In this document: in pieces, positions 15,833 through 24,537 of the stretch
Layout: the number at the start of each line of letters is the position of its first letter
How positions within the stretch are numbered: position 1 is the first letter of the stretch
From: Anaerolinea sp.
GTDB taxonomy: Bacteria > Chloroflexota > Anaerolineae > Promineifilales > Promineifilaceae
Assembly: GCA_014879875.1 (NCBI GenBank)
Contig: JACSRF010000340.1
Coordinates: 1 to 37,410 of the forward strand
Reading direction: 5' to 3'
Length of the DNA: 37,410 nucleotides
The notes under the pieces: generated by a model
Databases searched by the model: none
Told to the model about the DNA's origin: nothing
Seen by the model: the letters and a program-made list of their open reading frames with translations, nothing else
Program-made: the position numbers and the translations under genes

Positions 15833-16081
15833 TCACTTTTTACCTTCTCCTGGTCCGAAGCCAGCGCGTTTGATGACTACAGTCAACTGTTCTTCGTTCG
15901 TCAGCGCCGGGTCGTAGGTAATGTAAGCCACCTCTGTGGCCGGGTTGGCATAAACTTCTATCACCCCAGACTGCCGGGCCAGGATGCGCTCCACAGTAAG
16001 GGCATCACCACTGCTGCAGCCGAGGTTATAGAGCGGCAGCGTCAGGCGCTGCGTCTGTTGGGTTTTATCTTGTGTGTTCAT
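15833..16081 (-). CDS. HMA-like domain protein with altered metal site
   Basis: The product has 82 residues and an HMA-type fold ('VERILARQSGVIEVYANPAT' and AYITYDPALTNEEQL). The metal loop reads LGCSSGDA, so only one Cys of the usual CxxC remains. It may bind metal differently or act as a regulator. It overlaps the upstream methyltransferase stop by ATGA. Confidence 0.82.
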   Translation of the reverse strand: MNTQDKTQQTQRLTLPLYNLGCSSGDALTVERILARQSGVIEVYANPATEVAYITYDPALTNEEQLTVVIKRAGFGPGEGKK

Positions 16082-16740
16082 TTTCCTACTCCTGCCGGCT
16101 TAATCGCTTTCAGCGAGGTAAGCGGCCCAAAAACAGTTGTGAAATGGCTAACCTCACCCAATTCTGTGAAACCGCTGTGTATAAGCATCTCAGGTAAACG
16201 GCCGTCTAGTTGCACGGCCGTTTCTTCAAAGTGGCGTATAACGGCCGCTGCCAGGCGTGTGTACAGGTTGTGGGGTTTGCCAAAATCCAGAATGTGAAAC
16301 TCCCCACCGGGGCGCAACACGCGCAGCACCTCTCTAAACGTGCGCTGCTTATCGGGCATTGTCAGATGATGTATCACCAGGCTGCTGACGACGCGGTCAA
16401 AGCTGCCATCCGCATAGGGCAGATCATAAGCCATTCCTGAGTCCCATTGAATGGAAACGCCGGCCCTGGCCGCTTTTTCCTGAGCAATGGCCAATACTTC
16501 CAGGTCGCCATCAATACCGGTGACTTCAACTTCAGGCTGAAGCTGCTCCAACATAATCGCCAACGTCCCCGTACCACAGCCCAGGTCAAGCACACGCATC
16601 CCCGGACGAAGCGCCATTTGCTCGACAAGGGAGCGCTTAAAGCCTGCCTCGCGCATGCCCCAACGCAGCACCGGATCATAGAGCGGTGTCAACCAGCGGA
16701 AGCGCAAAGCCGGAATGTATCGTTCGCTTTCCTGAGACAT
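16078..16740 (-). CDS. Class I SAM-dependent methyltransferase
   Basis: The product has 220 residues. Motif I is VLDLGCGTGTLAI (about 50-62) and motif II includes TGIDGD. 'VVSSLVIHHLTMPDKQRTFR' and 'VLRVLRPGGEFHILDFG' complete the UbiE/arsenite-methyltransferase-like fold. No Cys triplet of an ArsM enzyme is visible, so I do not call it arsenite methyltransferase. The ATG at 16740 is preferred because TTGGAGG lies 7 nt upstream. It sits between a cupredoxin and metal carriers, and the substrate is unknown. Confidence 0.85.
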   Translation of the reverse strand: MSQESERYIPALRFRWLTPLYDPVLRWGMREAGFKRSLVEQMALRPGMRVLDLGCGTGTLAIMLEQLQPEVEVTGIDGDLEVLAIAQEKAARAGVSIQWDSGMAYDLPYADGSFDRVVSSLVIHHLTMPDKQRTFREVLRVLRPGGEFHILDFGKPHNLYTRLAAAVIRHFEETAVQLDGRLPEMLIHSGFTELGEVSHFTTVFGPLTSLKAIKPAGVGK

Positions 16741-16798
16741 AATCGCCTCCAATTACATGGGCGGGTCATCCGAGAATGACCGGCGCTTCATCTAACGC

Positions 16799-17173
16799 TT
16801 ACTGCACCACCACCTTACCGCGCAGCATACCCATCTGGCATTGGAAGGGAATCTCGCCCCGTTGTTGAGGGGTGAACTCAATTGTCACCGTTTCCCCCTC
16901 CGGCAGTTTGGCCGACCGGTCTATCTTGTCGAAGATGACCATCTCGCTGCACATGGCCGATTCCTGCCGGGTGAAATGCAGCCGGACGGGCTTGCCTTGT
17001 TTGACGACAATCACATCCGGGTCGTAGCCACCTTTCACCTTGATTTGCGCTTCCTGTACGCCGCTGATTTCGGCTACCAGTACCCCTTCCCGGCGGTACA
17101 ACCAGAAGTACCAGACGATAAGGGCAATGAGAGCGATACCGGCGGTGTTGACAATAATTTGTGTAACAGTCAT
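16799..17173 (-). CDS. Membrane-anchored cupredoxin-domain protein
   Basis: The product has 124 residues. The N-terminal transmembrane helix covers residues 6-25 and a Cupredoxin_1-type domain follows, with 'SAMCSEMVIFDKIDRSAKLP' and 'GEIPFQCQMGMLRGKVVV'. Cys and Met residues around these loops can supply a copper site. RBS TAAGGAG precedes ATG. As first gene of the 17173-14441 operon it suggests envelope copper handling. Similar domains occur at the N-terminus of copper ATPases in other phyla. Confidence 0.87.
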   Translation of the reverse strand: MTVTQIIVNTAGIALIALIVWYFWLYRREGVLVAEISGVQEAQIKVKGGYDPDVIVVKQGKPVRLHFTRQESAMCSEMVIFDKIDRSAKLPEGETVTIEFTPQQRGEIPFQCQMGMLRGKVVVQ

Positions 17174-17275
17174 GACAAAAACTCCTTAGCAAATTTTTAA
17201 CTCTATCAGCCAGACGCTTGCAGCTATGACTTGTCGCTTCTGGAATTAAGCGCCAGGCGCTTGAATGGAGACCGT

Positions 17276-17866
17276 CTATGTGCCAGGCGTTTTGGCCTCT
17301 GTCGGCTCGAACACGACGCCTGGCCGCCAGGGTGTGCCAAGTTTGGGCAAAAGCCAGCGATCCAGTCCCCACCATCCAGCAGTTTTCCACGCCAGTATTA
17401 GCAGGATAGACAGGGTGAATAACACCGGGTTGGCGCTGGCTGAGCCGGCCATCATGAAGTTCCAATTCATGAAAGCTCCCAAGAAAGCGGCAATCCCGAC
17501 AAATGCGCCCAGGATGAGGGCAATGCCAATCAACACCTCCCCAGCCACTATCAGCTTGGCGAACCAGGTATAGTGGCCGCCCTCGAGGAGGGCCTGAATA
17601 AAGCCCCGGTACCAGTTGAAAACAATCGCCGGGCGGGCGGGTGCTTCGGGAATGACAATGGCGCGTTCCCAAAAACCTTGCAAGGCTGCGCCGGTTTGTG
17701 TCCAGGCCGGATTTGTAATCTTAGACCAGCCGGAGGTCAGCCAGGTGTAGCCAACGTAAAGCCGGATGATTAACCAGAGCCATGACCATCGCGTGCTGTT
17801 CAACAGCGACGTGATAAAGGGTGGGTCTGTTATTGTGGCGACGCTTTGCCTGTCTTGAGTTGTCAT
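17276..17866 (-). CDS. DoxX/DoxD-family membrane protein
   Basis: The product has 196 residues with four membrane spans. 'RLYVGYTWLTSGWSKI' and 'LLEGGHYTWFAKLIVAGEVL' are typical DoxX signatures. DoxX proteins act with thiosulfate:quinone oxidoreductases or form part of redox stress complexes with SodA and rhodanese-like proteins. It lies 78 nt downstream of copA on the same strand, separated by a strong hairpin. Confidence 0.9.
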   Translation of the reverse strand: MTTQDRQSVATITDPPFITSLLNSTRWSWLWLIIRLYVGYTWLTSGWSKITNPAWTQTGAALQGFWERAIVIPEAPARPAIVFNWYRGFIQALLEGGHYTWFAKLIVAGEVLIGIALILGAFVGIAAFLGAFMNWNFMMAGSASANPVLFTLSILLILAWKTAGWWGLDRWLLPKLGTPWRPGVVFEPTEAKTPGT

Positions 17867-17905
17867 GGTATTTCTCCTTGTTTTAAGTAAAGTTGATGAT
17901 TTTCG

Positions 17906-17942
17906 AGTGACTGTCCTTCCAAAAGAAGGACAGTCACTTTTT
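17906..17942 (+). terminator. Perfect 14-bp hairpin between copA and the DoxX gene
   Basis: AGTGACTGTCCTTC (17906-17919), loop CAAAA and GAAGGACAGTCACT (17925-17938) pair perfectly. The T-tract follows on the plus strand, whereas both flanking genes run on the minus strand. On the minus strand the A-tract precedes the stem, so it would be a poor intrinsic terminator there. It may block antisense transcription into copA or protect the copA mRNA end. Confidence 0.75.
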
Positions 17943-20648
17943 CTACGCTGTTTCGGCCGCTTCCGAGAAGCTCTTCGCCTTGAAGAAACGGAGCCGGTTG
18001 GCGTTGGTCACTACTGTTACGCTGGAGGCGGCCATGGCCGCGCCAGCGAGCAGAGGCGAGAGCAGCAATCCAAAGAAGGGGTAGAGGATGCCGGCGGCCA
18101 CCGGGATGCCCAGCGAGTTGTAGGCGAAGGCGCCGAACAGGCTTTGTTTGGCGTTACGCATGGTGGCCCGTGAAATTTCGATGGCGTAGGCCACGCCCTT
18201 CAGGCTGCCGCTCATCAAGGTGATATCGGCGGCTTCAATAGCTACGTCCGTGCCGGTACCAATGGCGAAGCCGACGTCGGCCTCCACCAGCGCCGGGGCA
18301 TCGTTGATACCGTCGCCGACCATGCCTACCTTTTTACCGCCCACTTTGAGCAGGTGGACTTCTTGTGCCTTATCTTCCGGCAGCACATCGGCCAGCACAC
18401 GCTGGATGCCCACCTGGCGGGCAATGGCCTGAGCGGTGCGCTCGTTGTCGCCAGTGAGCATCATCACTTCCAGCCCCATCGCCTGCATCACCCGGATGGC
18501 CTGGATGGAGTCTTCTTTGATGGTATCAGCCACGGCAACCACACCGGCAGCACGGCCGTCCACAGCCACGTACATCGCCGTCTTGCCTTCACCTTGCAAG
18601 CGCTGCACATCTGCCTCAATCGTGCTGACATCAATGTTATGACGACGCATCAATTTGACGTTGCCCACCAGCACCGTGTGACCTTCAACGACTGTTTCCA
18701 CGCCATGACCGGGTACGGCATCGAACTCAGTTGGTTCGACCAGCGCCGCACCCTGACTGCGTGCGCCCTCCACGATGGCCTGAGCCAGCGGATGTTCGCT
18801 GAGCTGGTCGGCGCTGGCGGCGTAATGCAACAGTACTGCCGCCTCAAAACCGTTGGCCGGTACCGTGTCGGTTAGCGCCGGCTTACCCTTGGTGATGGTC
18901 CCGGTTTTATCCAGCACGATCACGTTAAGCTGAGAAGCTGTTTGCAGCGCCTCACCGTTACGGATAAGGACGCCATGTTCGGCCCCTTTGCCGACGCCGG
19001 CCACCAGGCTCATGGGCACGGCCATGCCAACGGCGCAGGGACAGGCAATAATGAGAACGGTGACGGCCGTAACAATGGCGAAAGCCAGCGCCTGTCCCGG
19101 CCCGAAGTTGAACCAGACCAGGAAGGTAAGAATCGAGATAATCATCACGGCCGGGACAAAGTAGCTGGAAACCACATCCACCAGCCGGGCGATGGGTGCT
19201 TTACTGCCCATAGCATCCTGCACCATCTTCACAATTTGAGCCAGGGCCGTGTCCTTGCCCACTTTGGTGGCCCGGAATTTGAAGCTGCCGGTGGTATTCA
19301 CCGTCGCGCCGATGACTTCATCACCTATTTTCTTGTCAACCGGCAAACTTTCGCCGGTAACCATGGATTCGTCAATGGCGGAACGGCCGTCAACAATCTC
19401 GCCGTCTACCGGAATCTTGTCGCCGGGGCGGACCACAATCACATCGCCTACCAACACTTCTTCAACCGGAATCTCGATTTCCTGGCCGTCGCGCAAGACA
19501 CGGGCCGTTTTGGCTTGCAAATCCAGCAGCTTGCGGATGGCCTGGCTGGTTTGTCCTTTGGCCCGCACTTCTATTGCCTGGCCGAGTACTACCAGGGCGG
19601 TGACGACGGCCGTGACATCATAAAAGGGCGTGGCTGTGCCTTCCGGGAAAATGCTGGGGACGATGAGGGCCACCGTTGAGTAAATCCAGGCGGCGCTGGT
19701 GCCCAGGGCGATCAGGGTGTTCATGTCGGCCGAGTGATGTTTGAACGCCGCCCACCCCCCGGTGAAGAACTGCCGCCCGGAGTAGACCATCACCGGCAGG
19801 GTGACGACCCCCGATAAAATAAACAGCCATCGGATGAGCGTCTCTGAAACTTCGCCCACAAAAAGGTTGGGCAGGTAAAGCCAGGGGAGTTCGGGATAAG
19901 CCACCAGCATTACCGGAACGGAGATGATGGCCGCAAACCAGAATTTGCGCAGCAGGCTCTGGTATTCGCGTTGGTGTGCGGCCGTTTCCTCATCCACGCT
20001 TTCTTCCTGTTCCACCGGGCGGGCGGCCTGGTAGCCGGTAGATTCAACGGCCGCTTGTACGGCGGCAAAGTCCACCTGTTCAGGAACGTAACGGATCAGG
20101 GCCGTGTCGGTACCGGGGCTGACGGTGGTCGCCAGCACGCCGGGTACGCTGTTCAGGGCTTCTTCGATGAAGCCAACGCAGGAAGCGCAGTGCAGGCCGG
20201 GGGAGATGCGCACCCGCATTTCGGCCGTACCCACGTTGTAGCCGGCTTTTTTGACGGCTCCAATGAAGTCACTCACATCTGCCTGCTCCGGATTGTAGGT
20301 GACGTGGGCCTGTCCCAAAGAAAAGTTGACGTGGGCTGTGGCCACGCCGGGCACGGCTTGCAAGCTGCGCTCAACGGTTGTCACGCAGGTGCCGCAAGTC
20401 AACCCGGCGATAGGCAGCTCTACATGTAATGAATCGGGCAGATCGGGATTGAATCCGGTGGTAGCCGAACCGGCCAGCGGTTTCATGCCGTTGCTGCCCA
20501 TCTCCTGGTGCGCGTACTGATGCGGATTGGCATCGAAGGTAGCCGCACATTGATCTGAGCAAAAATAAAAAGTTTGTCCCATGTGCTCGCGGGTAGCCGC
20601 AGCCGATTGGGGTTCGATTTCCATGCCGCAGACGGGGTCTTTTACCAT
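17943..20648 (-). CDS. copA: Copper-exporting P1B-type ATPase with N-terminal YHS and two HMA domains
   Basis: The product has 901 residues. The YHS domain is at 3-47 (DPVCGME...YFCSDQC). HMA1 has C85-G-T-C88 and HMA2 has C154-A-S-C157. A P-type ATPase core follows with TGES, the transmembrane metal site CPC ([10 protein letters not shown]), DKTGT phosphorylation motif, HP motif ('[14 protein letters not shown]') and GDGINDAP. The late membrane segments contain YN and MAASS, the Cu(I) signature of subgroup P1B-1. Start ATG 20648 has GAGGAGATG upstream. It exports Cu(I) from the cytosol. The YHS module, more usual in related silver/copper ATPases, adds another metal-docking site. Confidence 0.95.
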   Translation of the reverse strand: MVKDPVCGMEIEPQSAAATREHMGQTFYFCSDQCAATFDANPHQYAHQEMGSNGMKPLAGSATTGFNPDLPDSLHVELPIAGLTCGTCVTTVERSLQAVPGVATAHVNFSLGQAHVTYNPEQADVSDFIGAVKKAGYNVGTAEMRVRISPGLHCASCVGFIEEALNSVPGVLATTVSPGTDTALIRYVPEQVDFAAVQAAVESTGYQAARPVEQEESVDEETAAHQREYQSLLRKFWFAAIISVPVMLVAYPELPWLYLPNLFVGEVSETLIRWLFILSGVVTLPVMVYSGRQFFTGGWAAFKHHSADMNTLIALGTSAAWIYSTVALIVPSIFPEGTATPFYDVTAVVTALVVLGQAIEVRAKGQTSQAIRKLLDLQAKTARVLRDGQEIEIPVEEVLVGDVIVVRPGDKIPVDGEIVDGRSAIDESMVTGESLPVDKKIGDEVIGATVNTTGSFKFRATKVGKDTALAQIVKMVQDAMGSKAPIARLVDVVSSYFVPAVMIISILTFLVWFNFGPGQALAFAIVTAVTVLIIACPCAVGMAVPMSLVAGVGKGAEHGVLIRNGEALQTASQLNVIVLDKTGTITKGKPALTDTVPANGFEAAVLLHYAASADQLSEHPLAQAIVEGARSQGAALVEPTEFDAVPGHGVETVVEGHTVLVGNVKLMRRHNIDVSTIEADVQRLQGEGKTAMYVAVDGRAAGVVAVADTIKEDSIQAIRVMQAMGLEVMMLTGDNERTAQAIARQVGIQRVLADVLPEDKAQEVHLLKVGGKKVGMVGDGINDAPALVEADVGFAIGTGTDVAIEAADITLMSGSLKGVAYAIEISRATMRNAKQSLFGAFAYNSLGIPVAAGILYPFFGLLLSPLLAGAAMAASSVTVVTNANRLRFFKAKSFSEAAETA

Positions 20649-20965
20649 CGTTTCATCTCCTCATTTCCCTTGAAAGGCAGCGTTGCCGGGGAAGTTGTCG
20701 TGTAAGCCGGAATAACGGCCGTTGCTTGTTTTCCCCGGTACGCGAGGTGGAACATCCCGCTCAAGGCGATTAACCGGGGAAGATTGATTGTTATGATCAT
20801 TGCTGATACTCCTTCACTAAATGAACTGCTACTGAATGCCCTACGGATTTTCCGGTCATGGGCATTCATCATTGGCATTGTACATCTGGGCTTAGGTCGG
20901 CATAAGCGCCGGTTGGCGGTGTGGGGTACAAGCAATTCGGCGTGTGGGGAGTTAGGTGGAGCTAC
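20642..20965 (-). other. 317-bp leader region upstream of copA with a doubtful 52-codon ORF
   Basis: An ATG at 20800 (minus) with AAGGAGT upstream opens a 52-residue frame whose TAA (20644-20642) overlaps the copA start region. The peptide (MIITINLPRLIALSGMFHLA onward) resembles nothing I know. It could be a translationally coupled leader or a frameshifted small membrane gene. The rest of the stretch shows no gene. Two A/T-rich blocks may hold the copA promoter, but no strong -35/-10 pair stands out. Confidence 0.3.
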
Positions 20966-21310
20966 TTAGATGACTTCTGTAAAGGTGAAAACATCTCTGG
21001 CAGGCATGGTTTGCAGGATATGGGCGCGGTACTCGTGACGGCCGTCATTGCCTGAAGCGGTAACGGCCGTTACCAGGTCTGCCGTTGTCACCTGCTGGGG
21101 ATCGTAAGCGACGGTGGCCACCCCGTTTTGCAAATAGACATCGGCATACAGCACACCGTCTAAATTCAATAGCCCATTCCGCACCCGTGTGGCGCAGTTG
21201 GGGCAACCCATGCCGGAGACACCAAGAAAGGTAGCTTCGGCTTGGACCAGCGCATTTTCCTCCAATGCTTTTTCAACCGGGTTTACATGACAATTTTTGT
21301 GTTCGGACAT
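20966..21310 (-). CDS. HMA-domain copper chaperone-like protein
   Basis: The product has 114 residues with metal loop GMGCPNCATRVRNGL and an N-terminal MSEHKNCHVNPVEKA that mirrors the 12064 paralogue. A short acidic C-terminus follows the fold. ATG 21310 is preferred to 21325 because TTGGAGGG lies 8 nt upstream. It is the first gene of a probable transcript leading to copA and may hand Cu(I) to the ATPase. Confidence 0.88.
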   Translation of the reverse strand: MSEHKNCHVNPVEKALEENALVQAEATFLGVSGMGCPNCATRVRNGLLNLDGVLYADVYLQNGVATVAYDPQQVTTADLVTAVTASGNDGRHEYRAHILQTMPARDVFTFTEVI

Positions 21311-21433
21311 GCGATTACCCTCCAAGATTTAATTAAATTAAATGAAATAAACCCCTGTTTGCTCAGGATCATTTTCCATCTCCAGCGTAGGTGTTTATAA
21401 GGCCGTTCTCAAGCGCAAATCTGCCTGTTACCA

Positions 21434-21448
21434 GATAGGCCATATGGC
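21434..21448. promoter_or_regulatory. Shared palindrome site between the HMA gene and the selenoprotein pair
   Basis: ATAGGCCATATGGCG has a perfectly palindromic core GCCATATGGC (21438-21447). It lies only 22 bp upstream of the ATG of the 21470 gene, too close for the -41 geometry in that direction. It may act on the divergent HMA gene or as a repressor site. Confidence 0.5.
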
Positions 21449-21469
21449 GTGCTGATTGGGAGAATTCAT

Positions 21470-21721
21470 ATGAAACCCGAAATCGTCACCCGCACCAACC
21501 TGACCTGCCCCGTATGCGGTTTTGTAGAGAAATTGGTTATACCGCTGGATCATTGACTGGTTTTCCACACGTGTACCAGTTGCGGTACCAGATTACGGCC
21601 GTTGCCTGGCGACTGCTGCGTATTTTGTTCCTACGGCGATCATCACTGCGTCAGCAAGCAACACGAGGTGCTCAATGACCAATCAGGAGGGGGCTTAACG
21701 ATATGGAACAAAAGGAATTGA
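21470..21721 (+). CDS. GDCCVxC-domain protein with in-frame UGA (candidate selenoprotein)
   Basis: The frame from ATG 21470 is interrupted only by TGA at 21554-21556 (codon 29). It continues to TGA 21719-21721, giving 83 codons. Residues 1-20 include the knuckle LTCPVCGF. After U29 come FHTCTSCGTRLRP and GDCCVFCSYGD, the signature of the GDCCVxC family, whose standard database name already carries '(seleno)protein' (from memory). Family members have Cys or Sec at the position of this UGA, two residues after Asp. A hairpin with loop AGTTGC begins 16 nt after the UGA. RBS GGGAGAA precedes ATG. The family's function is unknown; it resembles a small zinc-ribbon redox protein. It is 3 nt from the next UGA gene. 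Confidence 0.85.
21573..21588 (+). promoter_or_regulatory. Candidate SECIS of the GDCCVxC gene
   Basis: GTACC (21573-21577), loop AGTTGC and GGTAC (21584-21588) form a 5-bp stem. The loop starts 21 nt after the UGA and has G as its second base. CTGGT/ACCAG (21557-21561/21575-21579) is an alternative pairing. This is the weakest of the four SECIS candidates. Confidence 0.5.
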
Positions 21722-21724
21722 AGC

Positions 21725-23098
21725 ATGAACAAATTTGACCTGATCGTTATCGGCGCAGGGCAAGGGGGATTACCTGCCGCTGTGTTGGCTGCCAGGCTGG
21801 GGGCCAACGCAGCCCTCATCGAAATGAATGAAGTCGGCGGTACCTGAGTCAATGAGGGGTGTATCCCCACCAAGACCTTGTTAAGGTCTGCCGAAGTGAT
21901 GCATCTAGTACACGACCGCGCTCACGAGTTTGGCGTGCGCGGCATTGATAAAGAGGCGCTCTGGTTTGACCTGGCCGCAGCCATGGCCCGCAATGACAAA
22001 ATCGTCCAGGGTATCATTGACGGCATTTACGACTGGGTCAACAAAAGCGACCAGATCACCTTTATCCGCGGCCGGGCTGAATTTACCTCGCCGGTAGATA
22101 TTCGGGTGGACGGCCGTTCCATCACCGCCGCCAAAACGATCATCGCCGCCGGTTCGCGCACGGCCGACGCCCCTATTCCCGGCCTGAAAGAGATAGGCTA
22201 TCTCACCAACTACGAAGCCTTGATGTTACAAAAGGTACCGTCGTCTCTTACCGTGATTGGTGGCGGCTACATCGGTGTCGAGTTTGCCCAAATGTACGCC
22301 CGGTTTTGCGCCAGAGTCACCCTTCTCAGCCGCAGCCCGCGCATCATGAAACAGGAAGAACCAGAGCTGTCGCACCGGCTAACGGAGATTCTGCGTGTCG
22401 AAGGGATAGATGTGCGCCTGGGAGCCACAGCCGTGCATGCTGAAAAAGCCGGCAACGAGAAAGTGATTATGGCCGAGATTGACGGGCAGGAACACCGCTA
22501 CCAGGCCGAAGAAATCCTCTTTGCCGCTGGCCGCGTGCCGCGCGTGGATGGGCTGGGGCTGGAGCAGGCTGGCGTCGAAGTAGGGCCGGGCGGCATCCGC
22601 TATGACGATACGCTGCGCACAACGGCCGGCAACATCTGGTCTTTGGGCGATGTCAATGGCGGGGCCATGTTCACCCACCGGGCTACCTATGATGGTCCTA
22701 TCGCCGCCCTCAATGCCGTCAAAGGGCTGGGCCGTACCGTAGATTACCGCGTTGTGCCCCGCGCCGTCTTCACCCAACCGGCGCTGGCCAGCGTGGGCCT
22801 GACAGAACAGGAAGCCATCGCCGCCGGACATGAAGTGAAAACAGGCGTGGCCTATTTCGAACATTCTGGCCGGGCCAAAGCCATTGGTGAAACAGAAGGG
22901 ATGCTCAAGTTGGTGGCCGATGCGGAAACGGGCGTACTTTTAGGCGGTCACATTCTTGGCCCTCATGCGGACGATCTGATCCACCAGGTTGTCACGGCAA
23001 TGTACAACAACGGCACGGCCGAATCACTTTACCAGACGATCCACATTCACCCCACCCTGAGCGAGATGATCAAGGATGCCGCTAAAGGGTTAAAGTAG
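21725..23098 (+). CDS. Flavin disulfide reductase (MerA/dihydrolipoyl dehydrogenase family) with Sec-position UGA
   Basis: From ATG 21725 the frame gives 457 residues with one TGA at 21845-21847 (codon 41). The N-terminal FAD motif is GAGQGG (10-15). The redox motif reads G-G-T-U41-V-N-E-G-C46-I-P-T-K, where the family has GGTCVNxGC. The UGA therefore replaces the interchange thiol, and the flavin-side charge-transfer Cys is kept. The NAD(P) site is GGGYIG (179-184), a second FAD contact is WSLGDVNGG, and the dimerisation domain ends with 'TIHIHPTLSEMIKDA', holding the catalytic His-Glu pair. No C-terminal vicinal Cys of MerA is present. A 7-bp SECIS-like hairpin follows at 32 nt. The substrate is unknown. 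Confidence 0.85.
21873..21889 (+). promoter_or_regulatory. Candidate SECIS of the flavin disulfide reductase
   Basis: AGACCTT (21873-21879), loop GTT and AAGGTCT (21883-21889) form a perfect 7-bp stem. The loop begins with G after 32 intervening nt from the UGA, within the usual window. A second small hairpin (GGGG 21856-21859 / CCCC 21865-21868) lies between. Confidence 0.68.
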
Positions 23099-23100
23099 TG

Positions 23101-23238
23101 ATGGTCAGGAGTCATGTTCAAACGGGTATGCGACCCAGGTCAAAACAATGGGCCGACGTTATTCCCATTCTCGTTGGTACCTGGTTTCTCATCCTGGCCA
23201 TTTGGGCAGACTTCTTTGCCCGCATCTTTCCCGTGTAA
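23101..23238 (+). CDS. Small single-span membrane protein
   Basis: The product has 45 residues from ATG 23101, or 36 from ATG 23128. One Trp-rich transmembrane helix (VIPILVGTWFLILAIWADFF) is flanked by a basic N-terminus (RPRSK). It begins 2 nt after the reductase stop, so it is cotranscribed. I do not recognise the family. It could anchor the reductase or a partner at the membrane. Confidence 0.6.
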   Translation: MVRSHVQTGMRPRSKQWADVIPILVGTWFLILAIWADFFARIFPV

Positions 23239-23252
23239 CGAGGCTACAAACG

Positions 23253-23720
23253 ATGGCGTCCTATTATCGGCTGCAGGCAGCGACGCAGTCCCACCAGGGC
23301 GCAATCAAAGCCCTGGTGCGGGCGGCGCGGATCAATCCGTTGGGTTTGGACTGGCGACGCTTCGTTGTGGCCCTGGATGAAAAGGGTGCGGTCATCGGCT
23401 GTGGCCAGATTAAACCCTACCGCGATGGCTCGTGGGAGCTGGCTTCTATCGCGGTAACGCCCGCCTGGCGGGATCAAGGCGTGGCCCGCGCCGTCATTGA
23501 ACATTTGCTGGACAGCAGCCCGCATCCCCTCTGGCTCACTTGTGTCTCCCCTCTCGTTCTCTTCTACACGCGCTTCAGCTTCCGCGAAGTAACCAACCTG
23601 GCGGAAATGCCGCCCTATTTCCGTTGGGTTGGCCAGTTGTTTCGTCTCCTGGCCTACCTGTCGTCGGCTAACTCCCTTTCGGTAATGCGTTACGAAGGTG
23701 ATCGGGTTGGCAAAATCTAA
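23253..23720 (+). CDS. GNAT-family N-acetyltransferase
   Basis: The product has 155 residues. 'VIGCGQIKPYRDGSWELASI', AVTPAWRDQGVARAVIEHLL (acetyl-CoA binding, Q/RxxGxA) and 'LFYTRFSFREVT' outline the GNAT fold. ATG 23253 has GAGG at 9 nt. It closes the operon of the two UGA genes. The substrate is unknown. Confidence 0.87.
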   Translation: MASYYRLQAATQSHQGAIKALVRAARINPLGLDWRRFVVALDEKGAVIGCGQIKPYRDGSWELASIAVTPAWRDQGVARAVIEHLLDSSPHPLWLTCVSPLVLFYTRFSFREVTNLAEMPPYFRWVGQLFRLLAYLSSANSLSVMRYEGDRVGKI

Positions 23721-24003
23721 GTTGGACACACGCCACGCACATCTTCTGCTTTGGCCACCGCTCAAGAACCTGCCGCACGGCCAGATCAAAATCTTCTAAG
23801 GCCACATTGGTCCCATCTTGATTTATCTGTATCGTAACCCGCCACGTACCGCCGTGGACAAAATCGGCGGTGATGGCGTAACGGCCGTTACCCTGCGCTG
23901 TCGCCGGCCCGGTCATTGTCATGCCCCGCATTTCGGTGTGGTCGGCAATCATAAACACGTCGGCGTCGTCAACCGGCCGACCATGGGCAATAGAAACGCA
24001 TAA
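23668..24003 (-). pseudogene. FixH/YtkA-like domain fragment lacking a proper start
   Basis: The frame reads 'VSIAHGRPVDDADVFMIADH', TEMRGMTMTGPATAQGNGRY and 'FVHGGTWRVTIQI', the FixH/YtkA beta-sandwich found near cytochrome oxidase and copper genes. No ATG/GTG/TTG with RBS opens it. The ATG just after the cytochrome c stop (23995) is in another frame, which suggests a frameshift at the 5' end. The 3' end overlaps the convergent GNAT gene by about 50 bp. Probably a decayed or truncated copy. Confidence 0.6.
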
Positions 24004-24010
24004 CTCGCTC

Positions 24011-24493
24011 CTATTGTTCTCGAAGCGTCTGTTCCCATTGAATTCTCCGCAGATCATCTGGCCAACTGCTCTTAATGTAGGCCAACACAGCCAGGATCTC
24101 CTCATCGGTAAGAATGTCGGCATAAGCAGGCATAGTGCTGGTACCACCGATGTTAGCCGGCAAACGCGCGCCGCCTAATCGAATTGCCTCTATAAGGATG
24201 TCATCACCGTGGTGCCAGGTATGCCCGCTGGCGTCGTGCGGCGGCGCGCGAAAGGAGCGATCTTCATTTTGACTTTTCCAATCCGCTTCACCCTCCAGGT
24301 CTGCCCCGTGACAGGCGGCACAATTTTCTGCGTAAACCTGCTGGCCGAGGGCAACATCAGCCTCACTTAAGGCAGGCGCCGGCGGGAAAGACAGTTCCTG
24401 AGAAGCGTTACGCGCCAAATCAAGGTCACCGTCGCCCTGGCAAGCGGCCAACAATAAAGGCCATAAAAAAATCAATACAAGATGCTTTTTCAA
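24011..24493 (-). CDS. Lipoprotein cytochrome c (mono-haem)
   Basis: The product has 160 residues. The TTG at 24493 gives the lipoprotein signal MKKHLVLIFLWPLLLAAC and has AGGAG 7 nt upstream. ATG 24511 is possible but has no RBS. The haem motif is CAACH in 'YAENCAACHGADLEGE', and the distal Met is in GGTSTMPAYADILTDEEI, as in cytochrome c class I subunits of oxidases. It lies downstream of the C39/TPR gene with overlap of regulatory sequence, in one operon with it and the thioredoxin-like gene. Periplasmic or wall-side electron carrier. Confidence 0.88.
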   Translation of the reverse strand: MKKHLVLIFLWPLLLAACQGDGDLDLARNASQELSFPPAPALSEADVALGQQVYAENCAACHGADLEGEADWKSQNEDRSFRAPPHDASGHTWHHGDDILIEAIRLGGARLPANIGGTSTMPAYADILTDEEILAVLAYIKSSWPDDLRRIQWEQTLREQ

Positions 24494-24537
24494 CGACACG
24501 CTCCTTTTCATTTCGTTGTAGACGGCCAGATACGTTT

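Noticed and set aside
16078-16740. Arsenite methyltransferase (arsM)
   Set aside because: The fold is right, but the conserved As-binding cysteines of ArsM are not visible.
18942-19679. 245-codon plus-strand ORF inside copA
   Set aside because: Antisense shadow of a P-type ATPase with a full set of conserved motifs on the other strand.
21725-23098. Mercuric reductase MerA
   Set aside because: There is no C-terminal vicinal Cys pair, no N-terminal HMA domain and no mer operon nearby. The broader disulfide-reductase family is safer.
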